From NCBI GenBank assembly GCA_963978895.1, contig OZ022241.1:39306941-39370940 (forward strand): a stretch of DNA of 64,000 nt, read 5' to 3'. Under the pieces are notes generated by a model. The model was given only the letters and a program-made list of their open reading frames with translations. It ran no database searches and had not been told where the DNA came from. Both the position numbers and the translations under genes were made by a program. Source of the DNA: Erpobdella octoculata. Lineage: Eukaryota; Annelida; Clitellata; Hirudinida; Erpobdellidae. Numbering within the stretch: position 1 is the stretch's first letter; each line of letters opens with the position of its first letter. Positions 1-11,391 of this stretch are shown piece by piece.

Positions 1-2
1 CG

Positions 3-470
3 TCATTTGATATATCTATCACTACTAACATTTCCTCGTGTGACCAAGTTATTCAGAAATTCAGCCAGGCTTATAGGTATATTATTTTATACTTTTCAGG
101 GCGCGAGAAAAACGTTGTTTTTTTTATAAATTTTTTATGATGTAAATATTATTACTTGTTTAATGATTTAAATTGATTCACAACAACACATCTAACTGCA
201 AATAACAAGCCAACCAGCCATCTAATCACAGCATTTACTTCAAAATGTCACATTTTGATGTTATTTGTTTTGTTTTGTTTTTTGTTAGCAAACTTCTTGA
301 TATTTATCATAATTATTATAATTATTACATACATAATTATTTATCATAATTTTAATTATATTAAATTTTTGTTTTTTTCCTTCAATTATTTGCATTATTT
401 TAAATTTCTGCGTTTATTCTTCAGACGAACAGATAGATATCCGGTTTTGAGCTCACCATTCGGGAATTAA
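3..470 (+). CDS. Possible terminal two-exon piece of an upstream gene
   Basis: An open stretch at 3-79 (ending with residues ..VIQKFSQAY) runs into a GT donor at 80. It can be joined in phase to an exon after an AG acceptor at about 421-424, which reads ..RTDRYPVLSSPFGN and stops at 468-470. The phase agrees (AG|A gives Arg). The first piece vaguely recalls the end of a Ras-association-like domain, but this is a weak impression. The intron between is T-rich. No further gene context is available because the window starts here. It could be chance open frame. Confidence 0.22.
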
Positions 471-2400
471 TCGTGCGCAAAATGCCATCGGAAGAAAATG
501 GAGATAGGTCAATGACGCGGAAAGTTAAATGCGTACGGGGGGTCATTATGCGCTGGACGGGTGAGTGGGCGATCTAAGCCCCTCAAATATATGCTATCCA
601 TCCCAAAAACCTGTTTTGCTTTTAAATTAATACATTTTGTTAGACTGGTCAACCAGTTCGATGCTGTTGCTTGGTCGGCTAAGCACCTTTGACATCATTT
701 TTTAATAAAACGCACTTTTAAATAGTAAAGTGAAAAATGTTTTATAAGACAATTTTTTTTTAAATTGTTTGAATTTATTAATAAAATAAAATGATCTTGT
801 TTGGTTACAACTGATCATTATGATAATATAATCATGTTTTTTTCTAATTTTCTGCCTTTCGGAAAAGATAAACTAAAACAAATCATAAAGCTGACACAAT
901 GAAAAATCCAAAAATAAAGTTCTAAGTGGAAGCTAACAAATACGTGTTTTTCGAAAAAAAAATTAATTTTTTTTTTGCGCTGGTGATAGTGGCTTACCGC
1001 AGTTTTGGTAATTTCAATAAATAAATAAATAAATAACATATTAATTGAAAATACCGACTGTCAACTGATTACTGTATTGTAATGCTGAAATGAAAGTGTT
1101 TTGAGTTGATGAAAAATATTTTTACGCCGATACCTGCTGGAAAGCCGGCGATGAGTAGACTAATTTGTGGTTAGATTTTGATGGAGTTTTTTTTTTTTAA
1201 TTCAAACATTAGTTTCTGTCTACCAAAATAAACTTATGTTTCAAATTATTTTAAAACGTTTTGAATGTTGTGGCAATAATTGTCGTTGTTCCTTCCAATC
1301 TCACGTCCATGTGTATAACATAACATAAATTTATTCTAATCTAATATAACATTTTATATTATATTAGATTATATTAGATTAGAATAAATATATTTATATT
1401 ATAGTAGCCCACGTCACTCACTCACTGATTCTGTCACGCTTACGTAATTAGTCGTATAGACCATGTAATTCTAGAACTACATGTATAGACGATATCGATG
1501 TGAACGTAAGAATTTATTACGCGCAGGCGTGTAATAAAAGTTATTAAGCAATTGTACCTATATACACTCTCAGTCCTAGAGATCAAAAGAAGTGGCGCTG
1601 CAATCGAAAAATATTATATAATGAGATTTAAAAAATCCGTCATTTTAATATTACTTTAATATATAATAAAATTTGAAAAAATCCGTCATTTTTGACGGGC
1701 AATTTCTAGTTATATTATATTAGAATAAATATATTATATTATATTAGATTAGAATAAATGTAATTATTAAAAATTTTGAAAAATAAAGTCTTTATTTTTA
1801 CCTTATTATCAACGTTTTATATACACGTACATTATAATCACTAACAAAAATAAATTAGATAGTATTTAAAGCATGATTGTTTTAGTCAACTTAAACAACG
1901 GGCACAAAAGCCCTGGCCCGTTTTGATGACATTAATAGATATTACGGTCCGGACCGTGTAGGGCTTATACCTCCGCCTTTTTTACCGGCATAATGTTTTC
2001 ACAAAAAACAGTTGACAAAATTTAATTTAACGAAAAAGAAGATTCTAAACAACAAGAAACTAATAACCGAGGTATTTAGAATTTTTTTAAGCATAAGTCA
2101 TTTAAAAAAATAATATTCTCGTCTATCTTGCGTTAATGAAACTTCATCAGTCAAACTGGCAAATGAATAAGTTGTGTTTAATTTCGAGTTGCATATATAA
2201 TTCTATTTTTAGCAGCTGTTACAAAGAATTTATTACTAAGCAGGGAAACCCCAAACAGGTGTGTAGTACAGGTATATTGATTGCTGCGTACCGGCGATTA
2301 ACTTTTTGCACTAAACATCGCAGCTGGAACCGTTCGCTCGAACATTTGTTTCTTAGATTGCGAAATTAGAATTTTTTAGAGTACTGTGGAAACGGTGCCA
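80..2400. other. AT-rich intergenic sequence, no supported gene
   Basis: Low-complexity A/T-rich DNA upstream of the first TRIM-like gene. It holds a 19-bp perfect inverted repeat (1331-1349 with 1369-1387), a related TTATATTAGATTAGAATAA tract at about 1711-1760, and a 14-bp perfect palindrome at 1944-1957 (ACGGTCCGGACCGT). Two short open frames here (818-1039 and 2136-2369) have no recognisable content. Nothing else is supported apart from the possible exon already listed at 3-470. Confidence 0.5.
1331..1387. repeat. Short A/T hairpin (19-bp inverted repeat)
   Basis: The 19 bases at 1331-1349 are the exact reverse complement of 1369-1387, with a 19-base loop. The same motif recurs about 350 bases downstream (1711-1760), so this is probably a simple-sequence-derived or MITE-like remnant and not an RNA gene. 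Confidence 0.5.
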
Positions 2401-2414
2401 AGCGGTTCGAAAAT

Positions 2415-2560
2415 AAATGTTCGTTTTATGCTGAAATGATCGAAGAAGCAAGAATACTTCCTGCTTGTTTTGTTCAGAATGTCTCAAGAAGAGGTTTGCA
2501 GCTCAAATACTCTGAATGTCGCACAAAAACACTTAAAATGTTTACAGTCTGGCATTTCGA
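2415..2560 (+). pseudogene. Frameshifted RING-finger relic of TRIM-like copy 1
   Basis: Compared with the RING of the 11767 gene, similarity is scattered over three frames. One frame (2415-2465) reads KCSFYAEMIEEARILPA, matching KCLLCSKNSEDVCVLP. A second (2459-2520) reads FCSECLKKRF, matching FCIECLTGKF, then stops. The third, which is the frame of the downstream CDS, reads HLKCLQS where the intact copy has ELRCPQC. Several zinc ligands are lost. This implies at least two frameshifts plus substitutions. Confidence 0.6.
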
Positions 2561-4287
2561 CTGAATTGTCCAGAGGTGACCTGGAAAATTTGAAAGAAGG
2601 TGAATTTAACGTCGCTCCCGCTCCAAACGGTGGCGAAAATAATGAACCGCTCCGTGGGTTTTGTTCTCCTGAAAGAAATTGTAATAAATTGGGCAGTGTC
2701 TGCGAATGCAGTTTGTGTTCTCCGTTTCCTTCAGCTAAGGACAAACTCGCTTTAACAAAAGATCATCATCATCGTCGTCGTACCTGTATCAGCTCTGAGA
2801 CGCAAATAAGCCAATTGAAAGAAAACAAGTTTTGCTATTCTTGTAAAAAGTTATTACGTGATGATGATGATGATTTCTCAAGACATAAATTGTGTGAATT
2901 AGTTGATCTCGAAAATTTCTTTCTTAATTCTCAAAAACAATTAACGCAGAGACTATCAGCAGTCGAATGTCGTTTAAGCTGCATGAAGCTGGAGAAATCC
3001 AGAGCGACCGTGAATCTTGATTGCTTGAAAGCTGAAATTAAAGAGCAAAGTGACGAACTCAAAAGCTATGTCGACACATGTCTTGCCCAGCTGAATGAAG
3101 ACGCCGACGAAGAACACGAACGTCTTTCAAAAACCTTCAACTCGGTAGAGCGTCAACCTTTCGTTCGCAAGGTGGAGCTTGAAAAAGAAATTGAAAACTG
3201 TCGAGCAGCTAATAACCGGTATTGCAATGATTCTGAAATTAATGGTCAAGAAATAGAAAGTGAATTTTTAAAATTCCGAGATAAAATGGAGTCTTATCAA
3301 ACCGACATTTCAGCACATTTAATTGATAAAAAGCCTAAACTTGTGTTCAGACCAGCTATTAAATCGGAAAAAGACCTGCGATGCAATAATATCGTCGGCA
3401 GTTTGAGATACGGTTGCTGAAATATAAACATTTTTGATTTTTAATGAAAATTACTCTAGGGAATGTGACTTTGATATTTTTATTTACTTTCAGAAAACTT
3501 AACAGTCCCTGAGGCAATCGAAAATATAAAAGACATCGGATTCATCGACGGCTGCTCTTCGGGGAAAACCAACTACTACGGCCTTGCCACGAGAGAAATA
3601 AATGGTTTTGTAGAAGCCACAGTCACAACTTTCAACATTCGAACATACACTGGCTTCTCTTCAACTGTCATAGAGACAACTAATTCGTATCAATCTGTGA
3701 GAAGTTCTATTTTAGTTGGTGAATTTTGGTGCGTCTTGATCGGACATGACAATCTACAAATTTATAGCCTCCGGGAACAGTCGGACCAAATCGGCTGGAA
3801 AAGAGAAATCACTCTTTCATTCGTTGGACATAAATTGGTCAAATCATCCGACGATGCTCTTTTTGTTGAAAGTGATCAAAAAGTTGTTGAGATGACTCTT
3901 GACGGTGATGTTATAGAAGAAATTACATTACCCTACGGAATAGAAGGAATTTCTAGCATCGTTCACTTGGATAGAAATTATTATGCAACTATATGGAAAA
4001 ACATTCCATACAAAATAAATACCAAGGGAGAAAATATCAGACGCTTTTATTCAAGCTCTTCAAAGTTTCTTCCAAAACTGCCCTCCATGTATCAGATGGT
4101 AACCGACAGAAGCTCGAACATATTTGTCTATAATGAAGAAATTCAAAACGTTTTTGTCTTGGATTATAATCTGAATTTATTAAAACAGTTTGATGCACAC
4201 TGCAAACCACGTCATATCTTTTACGAAGAAAGAAGACACCGTCTGCTGGTTTTCGGAAGCAATCAGTTGATAGTTTTTCAGTTGTGA
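2479..4287 (+). CDS. TRIM-like protein copy 1, RING disrupted (possible pseudogene)
   Basis: Two exons, 2479-3412 and 3494-4287 (GT at 3413, CAG ending 3493; phase 1), give about 575 residues. This is a paralogue of the genes at 11767-13801 and 14810-16738: same intron position and phase, a central Cys/His region (CYSCKKLL, with the B-box histidine of the paralogues' VHEKL replaced in AKDKL), a long charged coiled coil, and a C-terminal domain ending ..QLIVFQL. In the paralogues the N-terminal RING would make this an E3 ubiquitin ligase. Here the RING is only a relic upstream and in other frames (2415-2560), so the ATG at 2479 begins inside the former RING. An alternative reading is a 3' splice site at 2477 (TTTTGTTCAG) that uses an unseen upstream exon. 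The rest of the frame is intact, so it is either a young pseudogene or a RING-less TRIM-like protein. Confidence 0.72.
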
Positions 4288-4321
4288 TTGTGATTTAAGT
4301 AGTAAGTTTTTCTCTTTAGTA

Positions 4322-4660
4322 GTTCACTTGTTCTTATCGAGGTGGGTGGGGTCAATCATTGACTTAATAATCACGTGACCTTGAAATTAATCAGCCGTAG
4401 GTCACGTGGTAATCTTTAGTAGTTATTAATTATTCATAGCTTAAGTGAACCAAAGAATTTGTTTGGTTTTTTTTTTATAAATTAGAATATTCATTTTATT
4501 TTTTATACTTTTGATTTATACCAGATTGCTTAAAGTTTTTTATTTTATTTTTCATTGATGTTGTAACCTTTTTCTGATAAATAAAACACCTGAACTTATT
4601 CGAGTGGGTAAAACCCAATCAAGGTTCATGATCGATTAGTCACATCGCGTCTTTTATATA
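4322..4660. repeat. MITE-like/duplicated 340-bp segment, copy A
   Basis: Bounded on the left part by inverted termini GTTCACTT (4322) and AAGTGAAC (4443-4450), with an inner inverted pair TCACGTGACCT / AGGTCACGTGG. The same 340 bases recur at 11392-11730 with small differences. Copy A lies just 3' of TRIM-like copy 1, copy B just 5' of TRIM-like copy 2. This could be a MITE, or a relic of segmental duplication of the gene cluster. Confidence 0.6.
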
Positions 4661-4854
4661 AATTTTATCATTTGTTAAAAATATAAACTGAGAATTCCAA
4701 TTTATTTTTGCAAAAGAAATCAAAAATATAAGCAGTGGTCTAATTTCCAATGTTAATACGTATAAAAACCATTATAAATTTAAAACATGAAATTATTTCT
4801 TTATTAGAAAAAAAACTGCCAAGAGCTTTGATGTTTTTAAGGATAAATTAGTTT

Positions 4855-5057
4855 TGAATTTTTCAAAATATTTTCAAAAAATTAAAGTTTTTTTTATTTA
4901 TTGAACAACTTATTATAATTTATTATAATTTATTATAATTTATTTTCAACATTATGAAAAATCTGATTATTTAAAGAAACGACCAAAACACCACCGATTC
5001 AAAACCATGAACAACATAAGTATTCTTAAATCCATCAAGTCTGCGGCCTGCGCTAAC
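4855..5057. repeat. Dispersed repeat, copy 1 (second copy 5960-6130)
   Basis: Both copies share the run from TTTTTCAAAATATTT to TGCGCTAAC, including TCTGATTATTTAAAGAAACGAC, with about 10-15 percent differences by eye. Copy 1 carries extra TTATAATTTA units. The second copy ends exactly where the LINE sequence begins (about 6131). Confidence 0.6.
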
Positions 5058-5399
5058 AGCTTAAATAATACAATGCATCATAAAAAATACATTTTTTTAA
5101 ACAACGTTTTTCTTGCTCCCTAAAAAGTATAAAATAATGTTCCGTGAGCCTGGCAGAATTTTTGAATAATTTAGTCACATTATGGTAACATACTTTTCAA
5201 CAGTTTCTAATTCATATACAACGAAAAACGTTGCGGGCGCATTATTTTTTATAACTATTTGTTTTACTAAAGTTTTGATGTTGTAGCCTATATGCGGATT
5301 TAACATTCTAAAAACGTTTTAAATTGATTTGACAAAATAAAAGTGAATTATAGAATAAAATCAATTAAACCTTTGAAAAAAATTTAGAAAAAGTTATTT

Positions 5400-5573
5400 A
5401 TTTATTTGTTTGTTTGTTTGTTTGTTTGTTTGTTTGTTTGTTTGTTTGTTTGTTTGTTTGTTTGTTTTATTATTTATTTATTTATTTATTCATTCATTCA
5501 TTCATTCATTCATTCACTCACTCACTCACTCATTCATTCATTTATTCATTCATTCATTTATTTATTTATTTAT
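5400..5573. repeat. (TTTG)n-(TTTA)n-(ATTC)n microsatellite
   Basis: Tandem TTTG units (about 5400-5467) pass into TTTA, ATTC, ACTC and back to TTTA units. The reading frames across it (poly-MFVCLFVC, poly-FIHS) are artefacts of simple repeats. Confidence 0.95.
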
Positions 5574-5683
5574 GTTACTATCGTTATTTTGAATATCTTT
5601 CGTATTTCTAAATTGAGTGTATTTGAAATAATAGTATGTGTTGAAAATCTCGTTTTTACAAACTTTTATTTAGGTTACAAATT

Positions 5684-5723
<40 letters not shown>

Positions 5724-6180
5724 CTTTCTCTGTACACAAATCTTGCAAGGGAAATTTAACCAGCTTTTTGACTAGCTAGGAAGCTGAAACTTTTAGCATA
5801 TCTTTATATTGGATGACAATACATGATTCAATTAAAAAAACGTTATTTGAACATCTTTCGTATACATACACACATACACACATCGAGTGTATTTGAAATC
5901 AAAGTTTGTGTTAAAAACTCATTTTTTTCCTTTACTTGTTAACAATAAAGTAAATCTGAATTTTTCAAAATATTTCCAAAAACCTAAAGTCTTTTATTTA
6001 TTGAACAACTTATTATAATTTATTTTCATCATTATGAAAAATCTGATTATTTAAAGAAACGACTAAAACACCACCGATTCAAAACAACGAATACCATAAA
6101 TATTCTCAAATCCATCGAGCCTGCGCTAACGGTCCAGCAAATTTTTCAATTTAAAAAATCTAATCAAAACCAACATAATT

Positions 6181-6813
6181 ATGGCTAAGTCAATTTCTCC
6201 CGAAATGCTTGAATCTATTTTGACTCGAGTAACGGAAAAATTCACTGAATCTATGAACGCAGTCGTTAACCAGCTTGCGAAGTCCTTCATGGATGTTGTT
6301 TCGGTTCAACTAAACGAGATCGGCCAGCGAATGGCCCGCTTAGAAAGCAAGCTTAACGAAGATAAAACTTCTGTTTCTTCTCTTGAAGTCCAAACTCAGA
6401 AGCTAGTTGAAGCAACTTCTAAAGCAATTCTTGTTACGGATAAAGAAAGAGAAGATATTAAAATAAGAGCCAACAATGTTATTATTACTGGATTGCCTAC
6501 GCCTACTGACTCAAAAATTACTGATCAAAAACTTGTCGAAACTTTCTGCGAAGAAGCCCTCACTGTTAAACCTCGCATACTCAAAACTCGCAGACTAGGA
6601 AAAGACAATGTCAAAATCTGTGTCACGCTAAACAGTCCTGATGATGTAAAAGATCTTCTCTCTTCTGCGGTCATACTTAGAAGCTCTTCTGAAGTCAAAT
6701 TTCGCCAAGTTTACATAAACAGGGATTTAACTCGTATTCAAGCAGAGGAGGCCTACAAAAGGCGGTGTGCTAAAAGAGAATCTCGACAGCCTTTTCCATC
6801 TGCATCCTCCTGA
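6181..6813 (+). CDS. LINE ORF1 protein (coiled coil + RRM-like)
   Basis: 210 residues. The N-terminal half (about 1-85) is a heptad-like coiled coil (QLNEIGQRMARLESKLNE). The C-terminal half (about 100-205) has the pattern of LINE ORF1 RNA-binding domains: NNVIITGLP, then a conserved RRLGK, then VYINRDLTRIQAEEAYKRR. In this family ORF1 binds the element RNA as a chaperone in the RNP. The start is the first ATG, 51 bases after the apparent 5' end. ORF2's first ATG follows the ORF1 stop by 28 bases. Confidence 0.88.
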   Translation: MAKSISPEMLESILTRVTEKFTESMNAVVNQLAKSFMDVVSVQLNEIGQRMARLESKLNEDKTSVSSLEVQTQKLVEATSKAILVTDKEREDIKIRANNVIITGLPTPTDSKITDQKLVETFCEEALTVKPRILKTRRLGKDNVKICVTLNSPDDVKDLLSSAVILRSSSEVKFRQVYINRDLTRIQAEEAYKRRCAKRESRQPFPSASS

Positions 6814-6841
6814 AAAGTCTACAACTTTAACACCAACAAAT

Positions 6842-9800
6842 ATGACAAGTCTGCATAACGAGTTAGGAGAAATGAAGGAAGTCTTTTGTTTATTTGACAG
6901 ACACATTGATCCAGATCAGCATTTTTTATATCAATTTTACGATCCAGTTACATATTTAACACCAGATAATCTTTCCAATTTAATTAAAAACTCAACTAAT
7001 AAGAAATTATCATTCCTTCATGTAAATTGCAGAAGTCTCGTACATAAAGTTCAAGATTTAATCTTACTAATGCACATGTCCTCAGCTAAAATTGTAGCTG
7101 TAACTGAAACCTGGCTAAATAAAGAAAACTCTGACAGTATATTCATCCCACACTACAATTTTTTTTCAAAACCTCGTGAGGGTAAAAAAGGTGGGGGTGT
7201 GGGTTTTTTCATCGATGCTTCTATCGCCTGCTCCATTTTGGTCCACCAGGACAAAAATTTACTAATCTCCTCATTCGAATCGTTACTGGTTTCCTTTAGT
7301 TGTAATAATAAAAAATTTATTGCTGGGGTGATATATCGACCACCGAACTCAAATTTACAAACTTTTCTTGACGAATTGAATCTTTTATTAACTTCCATTG
7401 ATCACCATAACACTACTATTCTACTGCTGGGTGACTTTAACATAAATTTGTTAGATGAAGTTCATGCTTCTCTTGTTTCTGATTTTTTGAACACATTTGC
7501 ATCTCATTTATTGTTTCCTGCTTTTATAAAACCAACACGGAAAAGTTCTACGACAGCAACAGCAATCGACAATATCTTCACAAACTTCCCTCTTCAAAAT
7601 ACGCTCTCAAAGATACTGATTGATGATTTGTCTGACCATTTTCCACTTTACCTTTCTCTTGATCTTGCTTTTCAAATAACCATTTCTAAAGATCAAAAAA
7701 ACTTCAAAAGACAATTTAAAAACAGTAATTTGTTCCATGTTAAATTAACTAACAAAGATTGGACTGAAGTCATTCAACAAGGTGAAAATGGTAAAGTGAC
7801 ATCTGCTTATTCATTATTTGTGAAAGAATATCTCCTTGCATATAATTTCTGTTTTCCTCTAGAGAAACCCAGACAGAAAAAAGTAAAATTTGACCATGAA
7901 TGGATGAACTTTACACTTTTCAGACACTGCCGTAAAAAGAACATTCTCTATCGTAATTTTTTAAAACACCCATCAGAAGAAAATAGAAGAAAATTCATAA
8001 CTTGTCGCAATAAATTTAAATCCTTAAAAACAACCACAATCAAACAACACTACTCTTCTAAATTTGAATCTTATGAAGGTAATATTAATGCAATCTGGAA
8101 ATTGATAAAGACTTTACTAGGCCAATTCAAATCAAAAGAGCATCAGGAAAATTTTCTCACAAATGATGGATCCGAAATAAGTTCACCTTCTCTGATTGCT
8201 GATATGTTTAACAAGTATTTCTCAAACATTGGGTCAAGCCTTGCAAAACAAATTCACTCTCAGGGTTCTTATTTCACTGACTTCCTCAAGAACCAAGTGG
8301 TCGATTCCATGAATGTCACACCAGTAACATCAACTGAAATCCTCAAAATTGCAAAAAGTTTAAAAACATCTAGAAGTTGTGGTCCAGATGGTATTGATCC
8401 TCTAATAGCAAGTCAATCTATCCAACTAATTGTCTCTCCTCTAACATCTCTGATCAATAGTTCCCTAACATTTGGAATATTTCCTGACCAATTGAAAATT
8501 GCTAAAGTTGTTCCACTTCATAAATCCGGTGAAAAAAATAATGTAACAAATTATCGGCCCATTTCAATATTATCTTATTTTTCCAAATTCTTTGAAAAAG
8601 TTATGCACACAAGATTATACAGTTACCTATTAAAGTTTTCTCTCCTTTCACCATACCAATATGGATTTAGAAAAAACCACTCCACATACATGCCACTAGT
8701 TGTTCTTCAATCCAAAATCGCTGAAGCTCTAGATCAAGGAAACTTTGGCATTGGCCTATTCCTAGACCTTGCAAAAGCATTTGACACTGTAAATCATGAA
8801 ATATTATTGAAGAAGCTTGAGTACTATGGAGTCCGGGGAGTTCCTCTTGACTGGTTTCGGGATTACATGAAGAACCGATCACAATATGTCTGCTACAACA
8901 ATGTGTTATCACAATCTTTACCCATCAACTGTGGCGTACCACAGGGCTCTATATTGGGTCCACTCCTATTTATTATATATATCAATGACTTACCTTTAAT
9001 TTCTAACCTGTTCAGTTTTTCTTTATTTGCTGATGACACTAGTCTGTTTGCTTCTGGTGACAATTTGAACATTTTATTTGACAGCGTTAATAATGGTCTC
9101 ATATGTATTTATGATTGGTTTTGTGCCAATAAGCTTTCTTTAAATGTAAAAAAAACCAACTATATCATATTTCATCCAAAGAGTAAATCTATTATTACAA
9201 AGTCATGTCTCAGCATTTCTGGTGTTTCTATTACCCGTGTCACCTCATATAGATTTTTAGGTGTGTTTCTTGATCAACATTTAACATGGACTGATCACAT
9301 TAAGCATGTTAAATCTAAAGTTTCTAAGTATATTGGAATTATGTATAGATTACGTCGTTTTATAGACACAAAAACTTGTATTATGTTGTATTATGCATTT
9401 GTCTTTCCCTATATTTCTTACTGCAATATTGTTTGGGCTTCTAATTACCCAACTCGTCTTCTTTCTTTACACATTTTGCTCAAACGACTCATCCGTATTA
9501 TTTTTTTTTTACATCCTCTTTCTTCTTGTAAGTCAAAATTTACTGAAAATAAGCTTTTAAACATTTATCAAGTCAATCTGTTTCAAATTGGTTCTTTTAT
9601 GTATAAATATTCTAATTCTACTCTACCTCAATCCTTTCATGATTTCTTCTTGAAGTCGTCCGATATTCATACCCATTTTTTGCGATCATCTAATCTTTTC
9701 CGTCCAGAATTTGCAAACACAAGACTAAAAACCTTTTCTATTAAATGTTTAGGTCCGCGTACATATTCAGTCATCCCTATTTCAATACAGTCCTCTGAGT

Positions 9801-9850
9801 CCTTTTCATTATTTAAATCTCGTCTTAAATCTCACTTATTAAAATTATAA
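6842..9850 (+). CDS. LINE ORF2: endonuclease-reverse transcriptase
   Basis: About 1002 residues from the ATG at 6842 (the frame is open back to 6767 through a GTG). The N-terminal endonuclease/exonuclease/phosphatase domain shows LHVNCRSL, VTETWLN, GVIYRPPNS, LLGDFNINLL and LSDHFPLYL. The reverse transcriptase follows, with SCGPDGIDP, NYRPISILSYFSKFFEK, LDLAKAFDTVNHEI, GVPQGSILGPLLF, catalytic FADDT and LSLNVKKTNY. A C-terminal tail carries FPYISYCNIVW. It performs target-primed reverse transcription. No internal stop is present. The A/T-rich codon use matches the surrounding DNA. Confidence 0.93.
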   Translation: MTSLHNELGEMKEVFCLFDRHIDPDQHFLYQFYDPVTYLTPDNLSNLIKNSTNKKLSFLHVNCRSLVHKVQDLILLMHMSSAKIVAVTETWLNKENSDSIFIPHYNFFSKPREGKKGGGVGFFIDASIACSILVHQDKNLLISSFESLLVSFSCNNKKFIAGVIYRPPNSNLQTFLDELNLLLTSIDHHNTTILLLGDFNINLLDEVHASLVSDFLNTFASHLLFPAFIKPTRKSSTTATAIDNIFTNFPLQNTLSKILIDDLSDHFPLYLSLDLAFQITISKDQKNFKRQFKNSNLFHVKLTNKDWTEVIQQGENGKVTSAYSLFVKEYLLAYNFCFPLEKPRQKKVKFDHEWMNFTLFRHCRKKNILYRNFLKHPSEENRRKFITCRNKFKSLKTTTIKQHYSSKFESYEGNINAIWKLIKTLLGQFKSKEHQENFLTNDGSEISSPSLIADMFNKYFSNIGSSLAKQIHSQGSYFTDFLKNQVVDSMNVTPVTSTEILKIAKSLKTSRSCGPDGIDPLIASQSIQLIVSPLTSLINSSLTFGIFPDQLKIAKVVPLHKSGEKNNVTNYRPISILSYFSKFFEKVMHTRLYSYLLKFSLLSPYQYGFRKNHSTYMPLVVLQSKIAEALDQGNFGIGLFLDLAKAFDTVNHEILLKKLEYYGVRGVPLDWFRDYMKNRSQYVCYNNVLSQSLPINCGVPQGSILGPLLFIIYINDLPLISNLFSFSLFADDTSLFASGDNLNILFDSVNNGLICIYDWFCANKLSLNVKKTNYIIFHPKSKSIITKSCLSISGVSITRVTSYRFLGVFLDQHLTWTDHIKHVKSKVSKYIGIMYRLRRFIDTKTCIMLYYAFVFPYISYCNIVWASNYPTRLLSLHILLKRLIRIIFFLHPLSSCKSKFTENKLLNIYQVNLFQIGSFMYKYSNSTLPQSFHDFFLKSSDIHTHFLRSSNLFRPEFANTRLKTFSIKCLGPRTYSVIPISIQSSESFSLFKSRLKSHLLKL

Positions 9851-10611
9851 TATATTCTATCATCTCAGATTCGAACGTATATTGTATATTATTAAATGTT
9901 AAATTTTGTTATTTTGTTCATCTTAGTAATTTATTTCAGTTATTTTACCATTCTAAATTTATTGTATTGTATGTACCTGTATTATTATTATTCGTAAATG
10001 TTTCATCTGCACTGGTCATCCTCAAGCGAGATTCATCTCTTCGGATGTTCCTTTTGGGCACTACTCATTCATTTTTTGTTGCATGCTTTTATTTCAATTT
10101 TTATGTGTTTCTTTAATGTGTTTTTGTATGCCCAATAAACAATGATAAACAATTGCTTGTGCTCAAACTAGATACCTACACTATTTTTAAATTCAAGTCT
10201 ATTTTTCTAATTAATTTGTTAGTTCGTAAAGAAGTTTGTCTTCCAAAATATGAAACTAATAACTCATCGGTCGTCAAATATCATTCTTTGGGCCAAAATG
10301 TATAGAAACGTTTGTTCATAATTACAAATATCGGACGTACTTTGGTCATTTCATCATTTTAATCAATTTTATCATTATCCAAGACTTGTTATGATTTCAA
10401 TTCTTTTTCAAATTTATTTTGTTAAATCTTTTTAAATCCTTTATATTAACTTCGCCGTGTTTGCTTGCTTGCTTGAGCCATACGTTGGGACCCTATACTA
10501 CTCAAACAAACCAACTTCCTGTTATCCAATCGAGTTGAAATTTAGTGTATTAGTGTATTTATTTGTCACTGCGACTTTTACATTCTAAAAAAGTTTCGGA
10601 TTGATTTGACA

Positions 10612-10858
10612 AAATAAAAGTAAATTATAGAATAAAATGAATTGAACCTTTAAAAAATTAAAAATTTTATGTAAAGAAACGATATCAATTTTTAGTTTCT
10701 TTAAAATAAAGCGATATTTAATTTTTGTTTATTTCATAAAAGTAAATTATAGAATAAAATGAATTGAACCTTTAAAAAATTAAAAATTTTATGTAAAGAA
10801 ACGATATCCATTTTTAGTTTCTTTAAAATAAAGCGATATTTAATTTTTGTTTATTCCA
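10612..10858. repeat. 2 x 121-bp tandem repeat
   Basis: The unit beginning AAAAGTAAATTATAG at 10617 starts again at 10738 with near identity. Related single copies occur at about 5303-5390 and 11045-11150. Confidence 0.8.
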
Positions 10859-11391
10859 TAATGATTTGAAAGTTTCCTATATTTTCAATTCTTAAATACT
10901 TCACATATTTAGAAGACTGCGGTCAATATTTTTAAATCTTTTACATTAATTTAATCGTGTTTGCTTGACTGCTTGCTTACAAAACTAACTTCCCGTTATC
11001 CAATCGAGATGAAATTTAGGGGTTTATTTGTCGCTGCGGATTTAACATTCTATAACATTTTCAGATTGATTTAAAAAAATTTGAGTAAATTATAAAATAA
11101 AATCAATTGAAATTTTGAATATTTAAAAAAATACAAATTTTCTGTAGAAAAACAAACCATTAATGTTTAGTTTATTTATAGAAAGCGATATTTAAAATTA
11201 AAAATTTTTTTTATTTCATTTTGAATCGAATGTCTCTTATATTTTCAATCCTCACATATTAAGTATTTAGAAGACCGTGGTCAATGTTTTCATATTTTAA
11301 AAACTTGCTATCATTAAAAAATATTTTGCAAATCATTTTCAGTCGACGAATTACAAAATTATAAAAGATTTTAACAAAGCGATTTTTTACA

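Larger units (their letters stand above)
4288..6130. other. Repeat-rich intergenic DNA between TRIM copy 1 and LINE
   Basis: No gene is seen. It contains a MITE-like segment (4322-4451), a 200-base segment (about 4855-5057) repeated at about 5960-6130, TTTG/TTTA/ATTC simple repeats (5400-5573), a (TG)n tract (about 5688-5720), and a repeat beginning at about 5303 that recurs at 10580 and 11045. The three overlapping open frames at 5406-5759 are translations of the simple repeats. Confidence 0.6.
6131..10153 (+). mobile_element. Non-LTR retrotransposon (LINE, Jockey/CR1-like group), intact ORFs
   Basis: A two-ORF LINE with ORF1 at 6181-6813 and ORF2 at 6842-9850, followed by a 3' UTR that appears to end near CAATAAACAATGATAAAC (about 10153). 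The 5' limit is put at 6131, where the sequence stops matching the repeat copy at 4855-5057. Both frames are open, so insertion is recent. No clear target-site duplication was identified by eye. Clade assignment (Jockey/CR1/Daphne-like) rests on the FADDT motif, the GVPQGSILGPLLF block and an AP-type endonuclease. Confidence 0.88.
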
